A stretch of DNA of 64,000 bases from Tricholoma matsutake (GCA_026075535.2 AP026542.1:372001-436000), one strand, 5' to 3'; positions 31,430 through 42,857 are shown, counted from the first letter of the stretch. Notes: a model not told the origin generated them from the sequence alone. Numbers and translations are program-made.

Positions 31430-31795
31430 CTGTGGGACAAAATACCATCACATGTGAGGAAAGCTACCAGGTTCCCTATTCAACTGAACACCCATCTCTT
31501 CCCGATGTCGCAAGTGTTTTGGCTGTGGCAAAGCCTTAGTCAAGACATTGGCCATCTGTTCAGGGTCACAACAGTTCTGAATGTCAAGTACATTGTCTGT
31601 TATGAGATCTCAGACCCAGTGATGACAAATAGCAATGTGCTTGGACTGTTGATGGAATTGGGGATTATGCGTCAAAACCACAGATCCATCACTGTCACCT
31701 CTATGGTTGGTTTCTTTTGGGGATATCCGAGTTCTCCATATAGATTTCACAGCCATATCTGTAGTGAGTCATGGGGTGATCTCTTAGCTATCACA
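31430..31795 (-). pseudogene. Ty1/copia RNase H remnant (copia-2)
   Basis: Minus-strand peptides corresponding to the copia-1 C-terminus can be followed from the LTR inwards with stops and frame changes: a degenerate end, the DIQNC region near 31575, the SITHNPQ-type block near 31670 and the GDSDGS block near 31690. Similarity ends at about 31795. Compared with copia-1 it is strongly mutated and truncated, keeping less than half of RNase H. Confidence 0.7.
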
Positions 31796-31821
31796 CACAA
31801 CAGAACACGAATAACATATAT

Positions 31822-31955
31822 TGTTCGTGTAAGTAGTGGTAGTAAAAATATTATTATGTAAAATAGAAGACTGGTCCCTATATAGGGACCAGTCAGGCCA
31901 ATGTCAAGTAAATATAATACATATAAACAATGGGGTCAAGCCCCAGGTCACCACA
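31822..31955 (-). repeat. Probable 3' LTR of a second chromovirus
   Basis: On the minus strand the purine tract AAGGGGGAGGG (31966-31956) is followed by TGTGGTGACC at 31955, the usual PPT-LTR junction. The far end near TGTTCG at 31822 is a guess. Inside is a perfect 26-bp palindrome (31869-31894). Confidence 0.45.
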
Positions 31956-32043
31956 CCCTCCCCCTTAGGCTTTGTCCAGGGGAGAAGCATAATGTTTTGT
32001 GTAGAAGACGACCTCAAAGGAAGGCTCATCATGTGGATGGGTT

Positions 32044-34190
32044 TCATTGGGGCACAACGATAGGACAATATTTGTTTAATAATAAAACAAGATGACCTTG
32101 GAATACAGGGTTGTCAGGGCTATGAGTATCGTTGAGGTGCAATGATGATAAATGAGTATCGTCAATGTTCAACAATGATTCAGGGGGGTTGGTGTCAACA
32201 AACATAATTCCGATATCCTCCAGAGTGGGAGGAAGGGAGACTTTGTGCTTGTGATCAGGCATGGTCAGTAGTAAAGAGGTCTCATTGTTGGATGGTAACA
32301 TCGGGACAGGTATGGTGGATATTTCTGGGGAGTTCCCCAGGGTGCAATGGTCAGTAAGCTCTTCCTGAAGAGGAACAGCTCCAAATTGGGTTTTCTCGAT
32401 GGTGGTAGTGTCACCGTCGGTCATGAGGGTGGAATCCATGCTGCCACTGTCATAGTCAGAGTCTCTGACTTTTCGCTGCTTGGAGGGCGCGACCTTGACT
32501 GTAGCGCTAAAGGGTCTCTTGTGCCTGTTAGGAGGTATCCCGGTGGCAATATGCCTTTCCCTCTTCAAGGCCCTCTTTTGGCCTTGGGTCGCTTTCACGA
32601 CAAGGGGGACTTTGCCAAACCAACCTTGGTTAGGGTTGTCCATGTGAGAGGTGCTTGCGTGCATAGATGCCAGAAGTCCACTGGAATATCCAGAGAACGG
32701 TAGAGTAGAAGTTATTGAATGAGGAGCTCCACCCTGGGTGGGAATGGTGGGGTCTCATCTTCTTTTCCTTTGTGGCTCACAGAGAGCCACATCATGAGGC
32801 CCAGAAACCCACCACCAGGGTTCAGACATCAGAGGGGCATCCTCTGAACAAGAGTTGGGGTTTTGCTGCAGACGCCTCAGAATGTCTGTGGCAGCAGAAG
32901 ACTCTTCCGTTTGAGAAGAGTGGGCAGTCACCGTTGCTGTGAGCCAGCCAATGGCATAGTGAGAACCTTCTGGGACCTCCTCATCTGAGATGCCCATTGA
33001 TGTGAGGTGTCTAATGACACCCTCGAGGGTGACATTTTCTGAATCAATCAGCATGGATAGCTGGCAGTGCATGGAGGACAGCAAGATGCACTCACACTCT
33101 CTAGTCTGTCGGTAAAGTCCTGGCATAATGAGTACCTCCGCTATCCAAAGGTATAGAAGTCTTTGGGGTCAGCCCCAAAGGAATCTGTTGCCAGAGCAGG
33201 AGTTGTCCGCTGACATGTGGAAGCAACACTTTTCACTTGTCCATCATGGTACCAGGGTGATATTGCCACTGGTACAGGTGTCAGTGCATGAACTGTGCCC
33301 AACTTTCAGGGGAGTCCTGAAGTGATGGCTGTTCCAGGTGGTGAGGGTCATTGAGTCAGTGTAATCCTCACACTGACTGCTTCTCAACTGGGAGCCAATT
33401 GGGTAGTCTCCAGTTGGCAAGGGCATGTAGCATCAGGGGCATATGAGCACCTGAAGCAGTATTGTTAACGAAGCGCATGTATTCATGCATTCATTCAAAG
33501 AATGGGTAATTCCCATTGACGTGAGCCAACTGGGACCATTCATTGAATTCCTCAGTGTTCTGAGGAACAGAGGCCAGGACGTGACTATGTGGCTTGTTAG
33601 ACGTGATCCAGTTGGCAGTCCTGGGGACATGGGGCACCGAGGAGGTATACCTTGGTGGGAGAAGAGTGGGAAGAGGTGGTGGGCATACCTCTTTCATGTC
33701 GATGTCCTCATCAGGGACAACATGGCAGGGTGCAGGAGGTGGAGCAGGCCTAGCAGCTACATTTGCATACAGGTTACCCTGAATTCTCTCAGGGTAAGGT
33801 GAGGGTTTGTGAGTATGAGCTCGTTTGGACAAACGTCCTTTGATCTGCTGCAGAAGATGGTTATTTTCATCCTCCAGGTTATGGATGGTCTCCTGGAGGG
33901 CCACAATATCCTTCTCGTACTCATCATAAATATGATTGGCTTTGGCCCTTACACGCAAAGCAATATGCTTATCTCAATGGTCCTTTGCATTGAGATATCC
34001 CTCATCATGGTTGTACATGTGGTTGTACACATGTAAAGCATAGCTCTTGCAAGTTTTGCAAGAGCCTTGGTGAATGATGATTCCTTTGCTGTCAATTCTC
34101 CAGGTGTCGGCAGTGGTGGAGCTGGTGCTCATGCCATCACACTGTTGCTGGTCCTCTCTTTCCATGTGTCTGCTGATACAGATTGCAGTT
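32044..34190 (-). pseudogene. Unknown gene between chromodomain and 3' LTR (same strand as pol)
   Basis: Minus-strand frames 34165-33974, 33958-33491, 33126-32755 and 32664-32044 line up as one decayed gene. Features in order: a Cys/His motif (GSCKTCKSYALHVYNH), a coiled coil (YDEYEKDIVALQETIHNLEDENNHLLQQI), a Pro-rich part with a DIDMKE segment, the block FNEWSQLAHVNGNYPFFE then YMRFVNNTASG and ALANWRLPNWLP, and a basic region (KRALKRERH, PPNRHKRPF). Several TGA stops replace expected Arg (after NYPFFE, after KQSV). It occupies an env-like position in the retroelement. Function is unknown. It may be a nucleic-acid-binding accessory protein. Confidence 0.5.
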
Positions 34191-34498
34191 TCTATCTCAC
34201 CTGGGCTAGGTGAGCAATGGTCGTAGTTGCTCGAGCGTGTTGGCTCAAGTTATTTCTCCTTCTCCTTCCCCCTTTGAGATCGACCATGGTTGGTCTCATG
34301 CGTGTGGTGAGTTATATGTCTGAAATTGTCATCCCCCATGGGGTTGTCTTTATCAGGCAGGATATTCACCGTGGTGTGTACCAAGGTGAAGGATGAAAGA
34401 AAAATAATGAAACTCCACGTGTTGTCCTATACAGCGGCGGAGTTTGAATACCACAGGACACATCACATGTCTGGCACAACTTATACATTGTCAAGTCA

Positions 34499-34819
34499 TT
34501 AAAGACATTGACATGCAGTACCCACTGCGCATTTTGGCAGTTCATGCCAGTCTCTGGCACCCATAAGTGTCAGATATGCATCCAAGGCTGCAAGATCATT
34601 ACAGTTTGCCAACGGTTCCCAAGTGGTGTCGCCCAGACTCCACTTGACTTCAAATTGGATAGTATGGCCACACCATTTATGGGCTGTAATTTCTTCAACA
34701 TACCATTCGGTATCATCAGGTGCACCAAAGTCATATGCATCTGGACCATGCCTGTTGGGAAACAAGGCATCATCATCAGGGTGGTGAGGCCTTAACAGGC
34801 TCACATGGAAATGTTGGTG
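34499..34819 (-). pseudogene. Chromovirus integrase C-terminus and chromodomain
   Basis: FHVSLLRPHHPDDD, then a chromodomain EWYVEEITAHKW, QFEVKWSLGDTTWEPL and ALDAYLTLMG. This is the downstream half of the integrase whose upstream half is at 43149-43405. E-2 separates them and an 8-bp CAAACACC duplication flanks E-2. The family differs from gypsy-1/2 and from gypsy-3. Confidence 0.85.
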
Positions 34820-34847
34820 CAAACACCCAGTACTTTACACTCCCCCC

Positions 34848-35015
34848 CCCAGTCTGAGTCGACTCTGCTTGGACACACTCAGACACTCGGACTTCACTCG
34901 GACTCTGCTCAGACAATGTTCAGACACTCGGACTGTCCTAGGACTGTCTGAGTTGTCCGAGTGAAGTCCTAGGACTGCACTCAGACTTTGCTCAGACTTT
35001 GCTTGGACTTTGCTC
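34848..35015. repeat. GGACTCNGCT minisatellite of E-2, left
   Basis: Tandem variants of CGGACTCTGCTCGGACACT. The right counterpart of E-2 lies at 42968-43110. Confidence 0.8.
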
Positions 35016-35109
35016 AGACAACATCAATTGTGCATTTATTTACACCTTTAAATAAAGTCTGAGTTCCAGACATAGAGATATTCTTATAAGTCTCACAAAA
35101 TGATGTGTG

Positions 35110-35196
35110 CACAGCAAGAATTGAACCAACAGACTTCTGGACTAGCAATCACATGATGACCAAGTGTGCACACTCTACCACTTAAGCCAAGTAGTC
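35110..35196 (-). promoter_or_regulatory. tRNA-like sequence (outward-facing)
   Basis: Minus strand TGGCTTAAGTGGTAGAG (A box) and TGGTTCAATTC (B box). It contains an insertion between the boxes compared with 26138-26204. Confidence 0.6.
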
Positions 35197-35269
35197 ATTT
35201 AAAGTTACATACAATATATCTATTTATTACTGAAATCTAATTTTATATATATCATGAATAGATTATTAA

Positions 35270-35352
35270 ATTGACCCCCTTGCATCTGTGCGAGGGGTAA
35301 TTAATAAGTATAATACTAGGCCATCCCCTCGCAAGCTCAAGGGGAGGGGGCT
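35270..35352. repeat. GC-hairpin ladder, two rungs
   Basis: CCCCCTTGCATCTGTGCGAGGGG and CCATCCCCTCGCAAGC...AGGGGAGGG stems (within 35274-35350) with an AT-rich spacer. A shorter version of the ladders at 26305 and 44245. Confidence 0.7.
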
Positions 35353-35593
35353 GTAACTATCAATTATAAAAATAAATTAAAAACACCCACCATGAGCAGT
35401 TGCTCATGGCGGCATTCGTCTCTCCCTGGGTCATCCCCTGGCCATCTCGCTCTCCTGTCCCCATTCTTCTACCCCCCGAACCACCCCACAAGCAGATGCT
35501 CGCAGGCATGGGGCAGGTGTCATTGTGGGTGTCCCCACTCTTGTTGTCATCTCCCTTCCCCCCATCATCATTGTCGCTAGTAGTAGTTTGTAC

Positions 35594-35683
35594 CTAAAAA
35601 AAGTTAGTTAGCATTGAAAAATGAAATGAGAAAAGAAAAAAAAACTTACCTAGGACCCAAGAGACGTTGACATGTCTTGGGCC
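35594..35683 (-). other. Hairpin-intron module (best-preserved in E-2)
   Basis: Minus strand. GGCCCAAGACATG...GTCTCTTGGGTCC hairpin (35683-35653), exon end CTAG, GTAAGT at 35649, GCTAACTAAC branch, and TTTTTTTAG at 35594 followed by GTACAAACTACTAC. 56 nt, fully canonical for a fungal intron. Confidence 0.75.
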
Positions 35684-36065
35684 TTTTTTGTCTCCCTCTC
35701 GGTAGCTGCACTCTCGCACCCCCCATCCACCCCACAAGCAGTTGCCTGTGGTGGGTATGGGGGGTGCTGGCTGTCATTGGCATCTCCCCTAATTGTCATC
35801 ATTCCACCCATCATTGTTCCCTGCCATCATTGTCATTCCACCCACCATCCACCCCAGGAGCAGTTGCTCATGAGGCTGGAGGTGGGTGGTGCATCCTGCG
35901 TGGTGGGCATGAGGGCTGGGGGCAGGGGCTGTGTCTTGTTGTCTTGTTGTTCTGTCGGGGTTGCCGTTCTTGTCAGTTCAAAGTTGCACCCATTCCCACC
36001 CCATGAGCAGCTGCTCGTGGCAGTGGTTCTGAGTGCTCGTCATTGTCAGCAGTACTAGATAATAC

Positions 36066-36108
36066 CTAAAAAAGTTCATTAGCAACAAAAACAAGAAAAA
36101 AAACTTAC
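36066..36108 (-). other. Intron-like segment of E-2
   Basis: Minus strand GTAAGT (36108), a T-rich run, GCTAATGAAC as weak branch and CTTTTTTAG (36066) followed by GTATTATC. 43 nt, preceded by a CTCTTGAGC remnant of the hairpin. Confidence 0.6.
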
Positions 36109-36429
36109 CAACAGCTCAAGAGACATCCTTCCTTTTGTTGTTTCCTGCTCATCCCCTCGTCATTCCATCTCCTGGTCATCTCCAGTTGCCTCATTGCATT
36201 GTCGTTCCATTTGGCCAAGTCAGCTTTGCCATTGTCCTGCTGTTTTGCAGCGGTACCCATTCCCACCCCACGAGCAGTTGCTTGCAGCGGTGGTTCTGGG
36301 TCCTAGGGTGGTGGCTGTGTCAGCTGTTGTCATGGTTTTGAGGCTGCAGTGTCATTATAACATAGATAAAACCAATCATTAAGGAAAATTCAGTTAGTTA
36401 AACAAAACAGCAAAAAACATGTAAAAAAA

Positions 36430-36472
36430 CACTTACAAGTGAGCCCAAACGACAATACCATTGTTTGGGCTC
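36430..36472 (-). other. Hairpin with adjoining 5' splice motif
   Basis: GAGCCCAAACAATGG...GTCGTTTGGGCTC hairpin (36472-36441), then GTAAGT at 36436. The downstream part has CTAACTGAA but no clear AG end. Confidence 0.6.
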
Positions 36473-36493
36473 GTTCCTGTTGTTGGTTATTTC

Positions 36494-36895
36494 TGTTAGG
36501 GCAACACCCACTATCTGCTAGCTAAGACCATGGGGGTTCTCTCTACAAGAAGGGGGTGGGATCTGTGCGCGTGATGGGGGAATTGATGGTTTTGATGCGA
36601 GGGGTTATTAATAGATGAGTTTGTTGAGATAGGCTTTTCACACTGAAAACATAGGTGGAATACCTAAGAGAACACAACTGGGGTCCCCTAGGCATATATT
36701 TAGGGTTTATATACTATGTTACATATATTGTACATTGTTGTTACCGACGCACTCATACATGCACATACATTTTGATGGGTGCAAAATAAAATTCTCATGC
36801 TATCAAAGTGTGGCTTCATTTGGCGTCATGTAGCATAATTCAACATAATAAAATAAAAATGAGATTTTATTAGGTAATGGGGTGGTTTCCTAACA
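36494..36895 (-). repeat. 3' LTR of gypsy-2
   Basis: 402 bp, TGTTAGGGC to CCTAACA, nearly identical to 42312-42713. Confidence 0.92.
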
Positions 36896-37039
36896 TTACC
36901 CCCCTTTTATGCCTCGACTTCCAGGCGAGAAAATATTGCGTCTGTCCCCTCTGTGAAATTTTGGTAAGGCTGGAATTTCATCCCCTCATACACCATTCTT
37001 GCAATGCAATGCGGAGCATTCAGATTATGTTTAAAGAAT

Positions 37040-40000
37040 TGGGCAATCACATTGCGCACTCACTTACAATTCTCTTTGGGCTCCCACGAATTATTTTTGT
37101 CGGTATAGTTTTTCCACTTTATTAAGAACTCCAATTTGTTCCATCGAAGACATGAGTCTAGAATTTTTTCAACTATGTATTCTGGAGCACCTTCTACTAT
37201 TATCGGAGGTTGCGGAGTAGTTTGTTGACCAGGAATAGTGGGTGGGCGGTAAGGGTGTAGGTGGGATACATTAATTTCAGGATCAATCTTGAATGATCAG
37301 GGTAATTTTAGCACTACCGCATTAGGTGAGATCACTTTAGAGATTGCATATGGGCCAACTTGTTTCTCCGTAAGTTTCCTTGAAGGTCATGGAATATTCA
37401 GGTCCTTGGTACTTAGCCACCCCAAGTCACCAACGTTGTACTCTGGAGTGCATGCTCGAGTACGATCTGTGGTTCGCATCATGTCATCACGTGCTTTCTT
37501 CAATGCCGCCTCTGCTTCCTCTTGTACCTTTTGCATCTTAGATACAAACTCTGCTACCGACTGTACTTTGACTTCCCTTCTGGGTTCTACTCCCATGCGA
37601 GGATGATATCCATAATTCACAAAAAAGGGTGTCATACGAGTAGCCGAATGGAATTTGTTATTGTGGGAAAATTCAGCAATTGCCAGCCATTCGGGCAAGT
37701 CAGTTTGTTGGTAGTTGACAAATGTATGTAGGTACTGCTCCAACTCCTGGTTCATTCTCTCTGTCTGCCCATCAGTCTGTGGGTGATATGCCATAGATAA
37801 TTTTGTTTGAATTCCCAATATGTTGTTCAGTTCTCACATAAACGCGGAAGCAAATTGTGGTCTGCGATCGGAGATAATGGTATCGCGTAACCCATGTAAC
37901 CGCCATACCTGATTTAGATAGAGGCGCACCAAGCCCAATGATGAGGTTTCTGTAGTAGTAGGAATAATATGGACCTCCTTTGTGAAGCGGTCGCATACTA
38001 TGAATATTGCATCGTACCCTTGAGCCTCGGGTAATCTGGTAATAAAATCCACAGATATATCTCACCATGGTGCTTTAGGTATAGGGTTCGGCATTAATTT
38101 TCCTGCAGGTTTCTCTGGAAATTTCTTCCCCCTCAAGCACGTATCACATCCATCCACATACCCCAACACATACTTCGAAATTCCGGGCCACCAATAATTT
38201 CTCATTACTAATTCTAACGTCTTCCATCTTCCTGGGTGTCCGGCAGTCAGTGTATTATGATGTAACCGGACGATCTCCCTTCGCAAATCCTGATCCTTTG
38301 GTACATACACTTTTCCTCGAAACAACACCAACCCTTGTTCCTCAACCCATTCATCTCCTTTAATATTACCTTTCTTCTCTCCCTTCAGAGCCTTCACGGC
38401 TTCCACTACTTCATTGTCCATTTCTGAACATTGTCTAATTTTAGACAACATTTCTGTTTCCGAGCTATCTATTAATAGATGCCCTTGACACATAGTGCAA
38501 ATGCAAAAGTATTTGGGTTTGAGCAAGGTAACATTCTTATTGTCCTCCTCCACCCCCCTTTTATGATCAATACATCTGGATAATGCATCTGCTTTCCTCA
38601 TTAAGCTTCCCGCCTTGTGGACCAAGTGAAAATTGAAACGCGATAGAAATAGTGCCCAACGTGCTTGGCGGTGATTAAGCTTTTTAGCAGACATGAAGTA
38701 TTGCAGATTTTGATGATCCATCCAGATCCCAATCTGATGCATACATCCCTCCAAATAATGCCTCCACGCCTCCAACGCTCGTATTATCCCCAACATCTCT
38801 TTGTCATGCACATTGTAATTCCTCTCCACATCATTCAACCCTCGGGACAAATATGCACAAGGATGCCATTGGTCATCTTCGCACAGCATTGATAATACCG
38901 CTCCAGTAGCAAAGTTGGATGCATCTGATTCCACTCATAAAGGGCATGTGAAATCTACTGGGGCTAATATTGGTCCCTCCACGATCTTTCTCTTCAACTC
39001 CTCAAACACTGTCTGCTGCTGCTCTCCCCACCTCCACACTACTCCCTATTGCATAAGGTTATATAAGGGTGCAGCAATTTTAGAAAAATTGTGCACAAAG
39101 CGACGATAATAATTTGCGAGTCCCAAGAAGGCTTGAACCTCCTTGACACAGATGGGTGCAAGCCAATCTGTGATTGCCTGTACCTTGATCGGATCCATTT
39201 TGATCCCATCAGGTCTCGCTTGCCCCAAACACACACTTCTCTGGTTTCAAAAATAGATCATTCTCTGCCAACCTCCATAACACCTCCTGCACTATCGCCT
39301 CATGATTTTCTTCATCCTCAGTGAATATCAGAATGTTGTCAATAAATATTATTACCACGCCTTTGTCTATTACATCCTTGAAAATGTCGTTCATCATATT
39401 TTGGAAGGTTGGGGGACTATTAGTCATCCCAAAAAACATGACAAGCGGCTTGAAGGATCCTCGACACGTGGCAAATGCAGCTTTCCACTCATCTCCTTTC
39501 TTTATTCCTACATTATTGTATCCCCATCATAAATCCAATTTTGTAAAGACCTTGGCTTTTCCCACCTTGTCAATTATTTCTGAGATCGACAGCAGGGGGT
39601 ATGCATTCTTCACTGTCCATTCATTCAAATACCTATAATCTGTACACATCCTCTTCCTTTGGTCTTTCTTTGGCACGAAGAATATTGGTGATGTCTGCGG
39701 TGATTTTGGAGGTCATATGTATCCTTTGCGCAATTGCTCCTTCAGGAACGCATCCACTTCTTCTAGTTCCATCGGAGATAATGGATATACCTTCAACTTC
39801 TTTGGCACAAATCCTGGCTTCATCTCAATCACATGATCCCATGGCTTCCACACCAGCATTCACTCAGACTCCTTCTTCTGGAACACTGACAGATATTTGT
39901 GATACACTTTTGGCACCCATTCCTCCACTGGCTTCTCCACCTTCACAATATTCTTGTCCCATGACTGTCCTCCATGAATTGCTCTAAAGGTTTGCTTCTG

Positions 40001-40510
40001 CTCTTCTTTCTCAATCATGATTGGAACTTCCCCATTTGGCATTTCCTCATCCTCCACTTCCTCCATCGTAACAGAATACTTCCTCGGATATTCTTTCTCT
40101 CTCTTTTTCCTTTTTTCCTTCTTCATCTTCCTCCCATACACATTACATTCCTTAGGACAATGAGTCATTTGTACTTTCCCAGTTTTCCAATCAATTTCAG
40201 GATTATGCTTCCATAACCATGGACATCCTATTATTAGATTGGTTTTTCCAAGATCGCACACTTCGAATACGGCTCGCTCCTGATGCTCTTGATAGTTTAG
40301 TACCATAGTCACCTCCTCCTTGATAGTTCCTCCACGATTGACTGTTCCATCAATATTGTACACCATTATAGGTTGTGCCAGCTTGCGTGTGCTAATACCG
40401 TTTTCAGTAATTAAGGATCGATTAATGAATAATCCTGTAGCACCACTATCAAGCAATGCTTCCACATCAATTGCTGCATGCGTGTCCACTGTCTTCAGTC
40501 CCACAGTCAA
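37040..40510 (-). pseudogene. Gypsy-2 pol
   Basis: Protease (ALLDSGATGLF, 40510-39860). RT with [12 protein letters not shown] fingers near 39640, while the catalytic loop near 39337 reads FIDN instead of FIDD (GAC to AAC, a CpG-type change). RNase H (ESDASNFATGAVL) and integrase zinc region HHNTLTAGHPGR...CDTC in one frame, 38934-38062. Integrase core DFITRLP, ISDRRPQF (Gly to Arg after the catalytic Asp), TERMNQELEQY (38052-37387). Chromodomain remnant 37230-37050. TGA stops before PPKSP, DISVDFI and ELNNILG are shared with gypsy-1. The changed RT loop would abolish polymerase activity. Confidence 0.9.
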
Positions 40511-40764
40511 GGTAATTTCAGGTTCTATTCACGCAGAGTGAATAAAGAATTTAGGGGTTTTCAGAAATAGTGCTCGGCAATTTTCTTGGTCACATGATTC
40601 ACAACAGTTGTACTCCTCCTCAATTTCCTTTTCTGATTTACTCTGTGTTTCCTCGGATACTAATACATTGTAATGATTCTGGGTCACCAATGGGGAAACC
40701 TTCACTGGGACTCTTCCACAAAATTCTTCTGCCTGCCTTCCTCCGGCTTCACTTCCTCGATTGT

Positions 40765-41792
40765 AGCTTCCCTAATCTTTCTTTTCTGCCTACAATTCCT
40801 CGCGATGTGTCCTAACTGCCCACAGTTAAAACATTTTTAAGTGGGGCTCGCCTCCCTGCTTGATCAACCTCCATTGCATCTGCTGGTGCTGCTGACTCTG
40901 TAACTATAGGTGTCACTGCCATGGCTGGTGGCTGTGCCCTCGGAGCTTGTGCCTGAAGCACCTTGCCTTTCTTGGACTTTCCTCCTGATGACTTTCCAAA
41001 TTTACTCCTTCCGTACATCAACTTTGACTCTGCCTGTTCCTGCTGATATTGCTGGTCAAGGCACATTGCCCAATTATACCACTCATCCAACTTCTCTGGC
41101 ATAGAAGGTAGTCAGTAGATAGACTTGAATAAAGAGGGATTTAATCCTGCTTTCAAAAACTCTACCAACGCGGCTTCTCCCATATCCATTTGCGAAGCTT
41201 CTGCTTTGAACTGCAAAATAAATTCATCTGCCGCTAGGGAACCTTGGTGCATGGTCTTTAATTTAGCATTGGCTGTCGCCTTTGGATTAGGGTCTCCAAA
41301 CTGTGCCTCCAATCTCTCCAGAAATTCTTTGAAGGTCGCAAATGGTTTAGTTCCCACAGCAATTTGATTTATAGCCTCATTTCTCCAGAACTGTGCTTTC
41401 CCCCCCTGAATGTATGAGAGAGCAAACATAATCCTAGACTCTGCTGTACAAAACTCTGGCTTCCTCCCATGGATGTCCAGTACTATAGAGCTGATGAAGG
41501 ATTTTGTATTCTCCATGGTACCGTCAAAGATTTGCGGGGGCACATACTTAGGTAAGTGCACTTTTCCATTTCCGGATCTCTCTGCTGTCTCATCCTCCTG
41601 CGACATCCACTCCACCATCTCCTCCATCTCATCATCTCTTTCTCCTGTCATCTCTGGCTGTACTTCCGCTTGTGATCCTGCCAACACTGACACTAATTGC
41701 GACATTTGTGCTGTAAGTGCATCAATTTTCGCCTCTAGCACTGGTGTGGGAACAGGATTAGGGCCGGGATTAGAAGTTGAAGGTTTGGACAT
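40765..41792 (-). pseudogene. Gypsy-2 gag
   Basis: MSKPSTSNPGPNP start at 41792, gag domain through FKSIY (41112), second piece 41102-40812 (MPEKLDEWYNWAM...KSSGGKSKK), then the knuckle CFNCGQLGHIARNC near 40770-40830 in another frame. Stops and a frame change separate the pieces. Equivalent to 9690-10684. Confidence 0.85.
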
Positions 41793-42311
41793 AATTGTAG
41801 AATCTGTAATCTGTGATCAATCACTTCTTCAACAAATTCAAAAAAAAAAATTTCTTTGAGACCTCTCCAAATGTTTATGGGTCATGTGATGGTTCATCAA
41901 TCGTTTGTCAATCGTTTGTCAATCATTTGTCAATCATTCATCGTTTGTCAGGCGCCTATTTTGACACTTCGGATCAATAACCCTTCCAACAGTGCCTGAT
42001 CTTGGAGATATCACCGAATTCGGCTTGTAACTAAAATAGTCATCCAAATAGAGTAATGTAAATTGTAACTAAACCAGATCCAATCAGTTGTCTGGTTGCA
42101 GCTGTCCTAATGACAAGTGCTGCCTCTCGATCACTGGCGGTCGCAATGTAAGGTGAGGCCTGGTGTCGGCTTACAAAAGAAAAAGTAGATTACGTATATA
42201 TGAGTACTTCCAGCTCATGCCAAAAGGATGAGTAATTGGATGTGGCATGGTGAAACAATGACGTATGCGCAAGTAAGAGAAGGCGCACTGATATGGGAAG
42301 TTGTGTTCTTC

Positions 42312-42713
42312 TGTTAGGGCAACACCCACTATCTGCTAGCTAAGACCATGCGGGTTCTCTCTACAAGAAGGGGGTGGGATCCATGTGCGTGATGGGGGAA
42401 TTGATGGTTTTGATGCAAGGGGTTATTAATAGATGAGTTTGTTGAGATAGGCTTTTCACACCGAAAATGTAGGTGGAATACCTAAGAGAACACAACTGGG
42501 GTCCCCTAGGCATATATTTAGGGTTTATATACTATGTTACATATATTGTACATTGTTGTTACCGACACACTCATACATGCGGGTACATTTTGATGCGTGC
42601 AAAATAAAATTCTCACCCTATCAAAGTGTAGCATCATTTGGCATCATGTAGCGTAATTCGACATAATAAAATAAAAATGAGATTTTATAAGGTAATGGGG
42701 TGGTTTCCTAACA
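42312..42713 (-). repeat. 5' LTR of gypsy-2
   Basis: 402 bp. Differences from the 3' LTR are few and mostly transitions, which would allow dating of the insertion. Confidence 0.92.
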
Positions 42714-42857
42714 ATTTGGGTATGAGGTAAGGAGGTGGTGGCACCATTGACTGTGGTGGTGGTAGAGGTGATGTGCCAGCATTGTTGATGATGTGGCGGT
42801 GTTGATTTGTCATCACAGCTGGAGCAGTAGATAGAGAGATAAAACTCCTTACCTGTA

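Larger units (their letters stand above)
35390..36285 (-). repeat. Cluster of GAGCAGNTGCTC palindromes
   Basis: Palindromes of the form CGAGCAGNTGCTCG with flanking complementary bases occur at about 35390-35408, 35488, 35729, 35850, 36003-36020 and 36262. Each lies in an exon-like piece, most of them between intron-like segments. The same palindrome recurs in E-1, E-3, E-4, H-a, H-c and H-d. Confidence 0.75.
36494..42713 (-). mobile_element. Gypsy-2: complete chromodomain Ty3/gypsy element
   Basis: Two 402-bp LTRs enclose leader, gag, protease, RT, RNase H, integrase and chromodomain on the minus strand. The polypurine tract (minus AAAAGGGGGG) lies beside the left LTR. Flanks are ATTTC and ATTTG, a one-mismatch 5-bp target duplication. 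It inserted into E-2. The polyprotein has several stops, so the copy is not autonomous. Confidence 0.92.
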
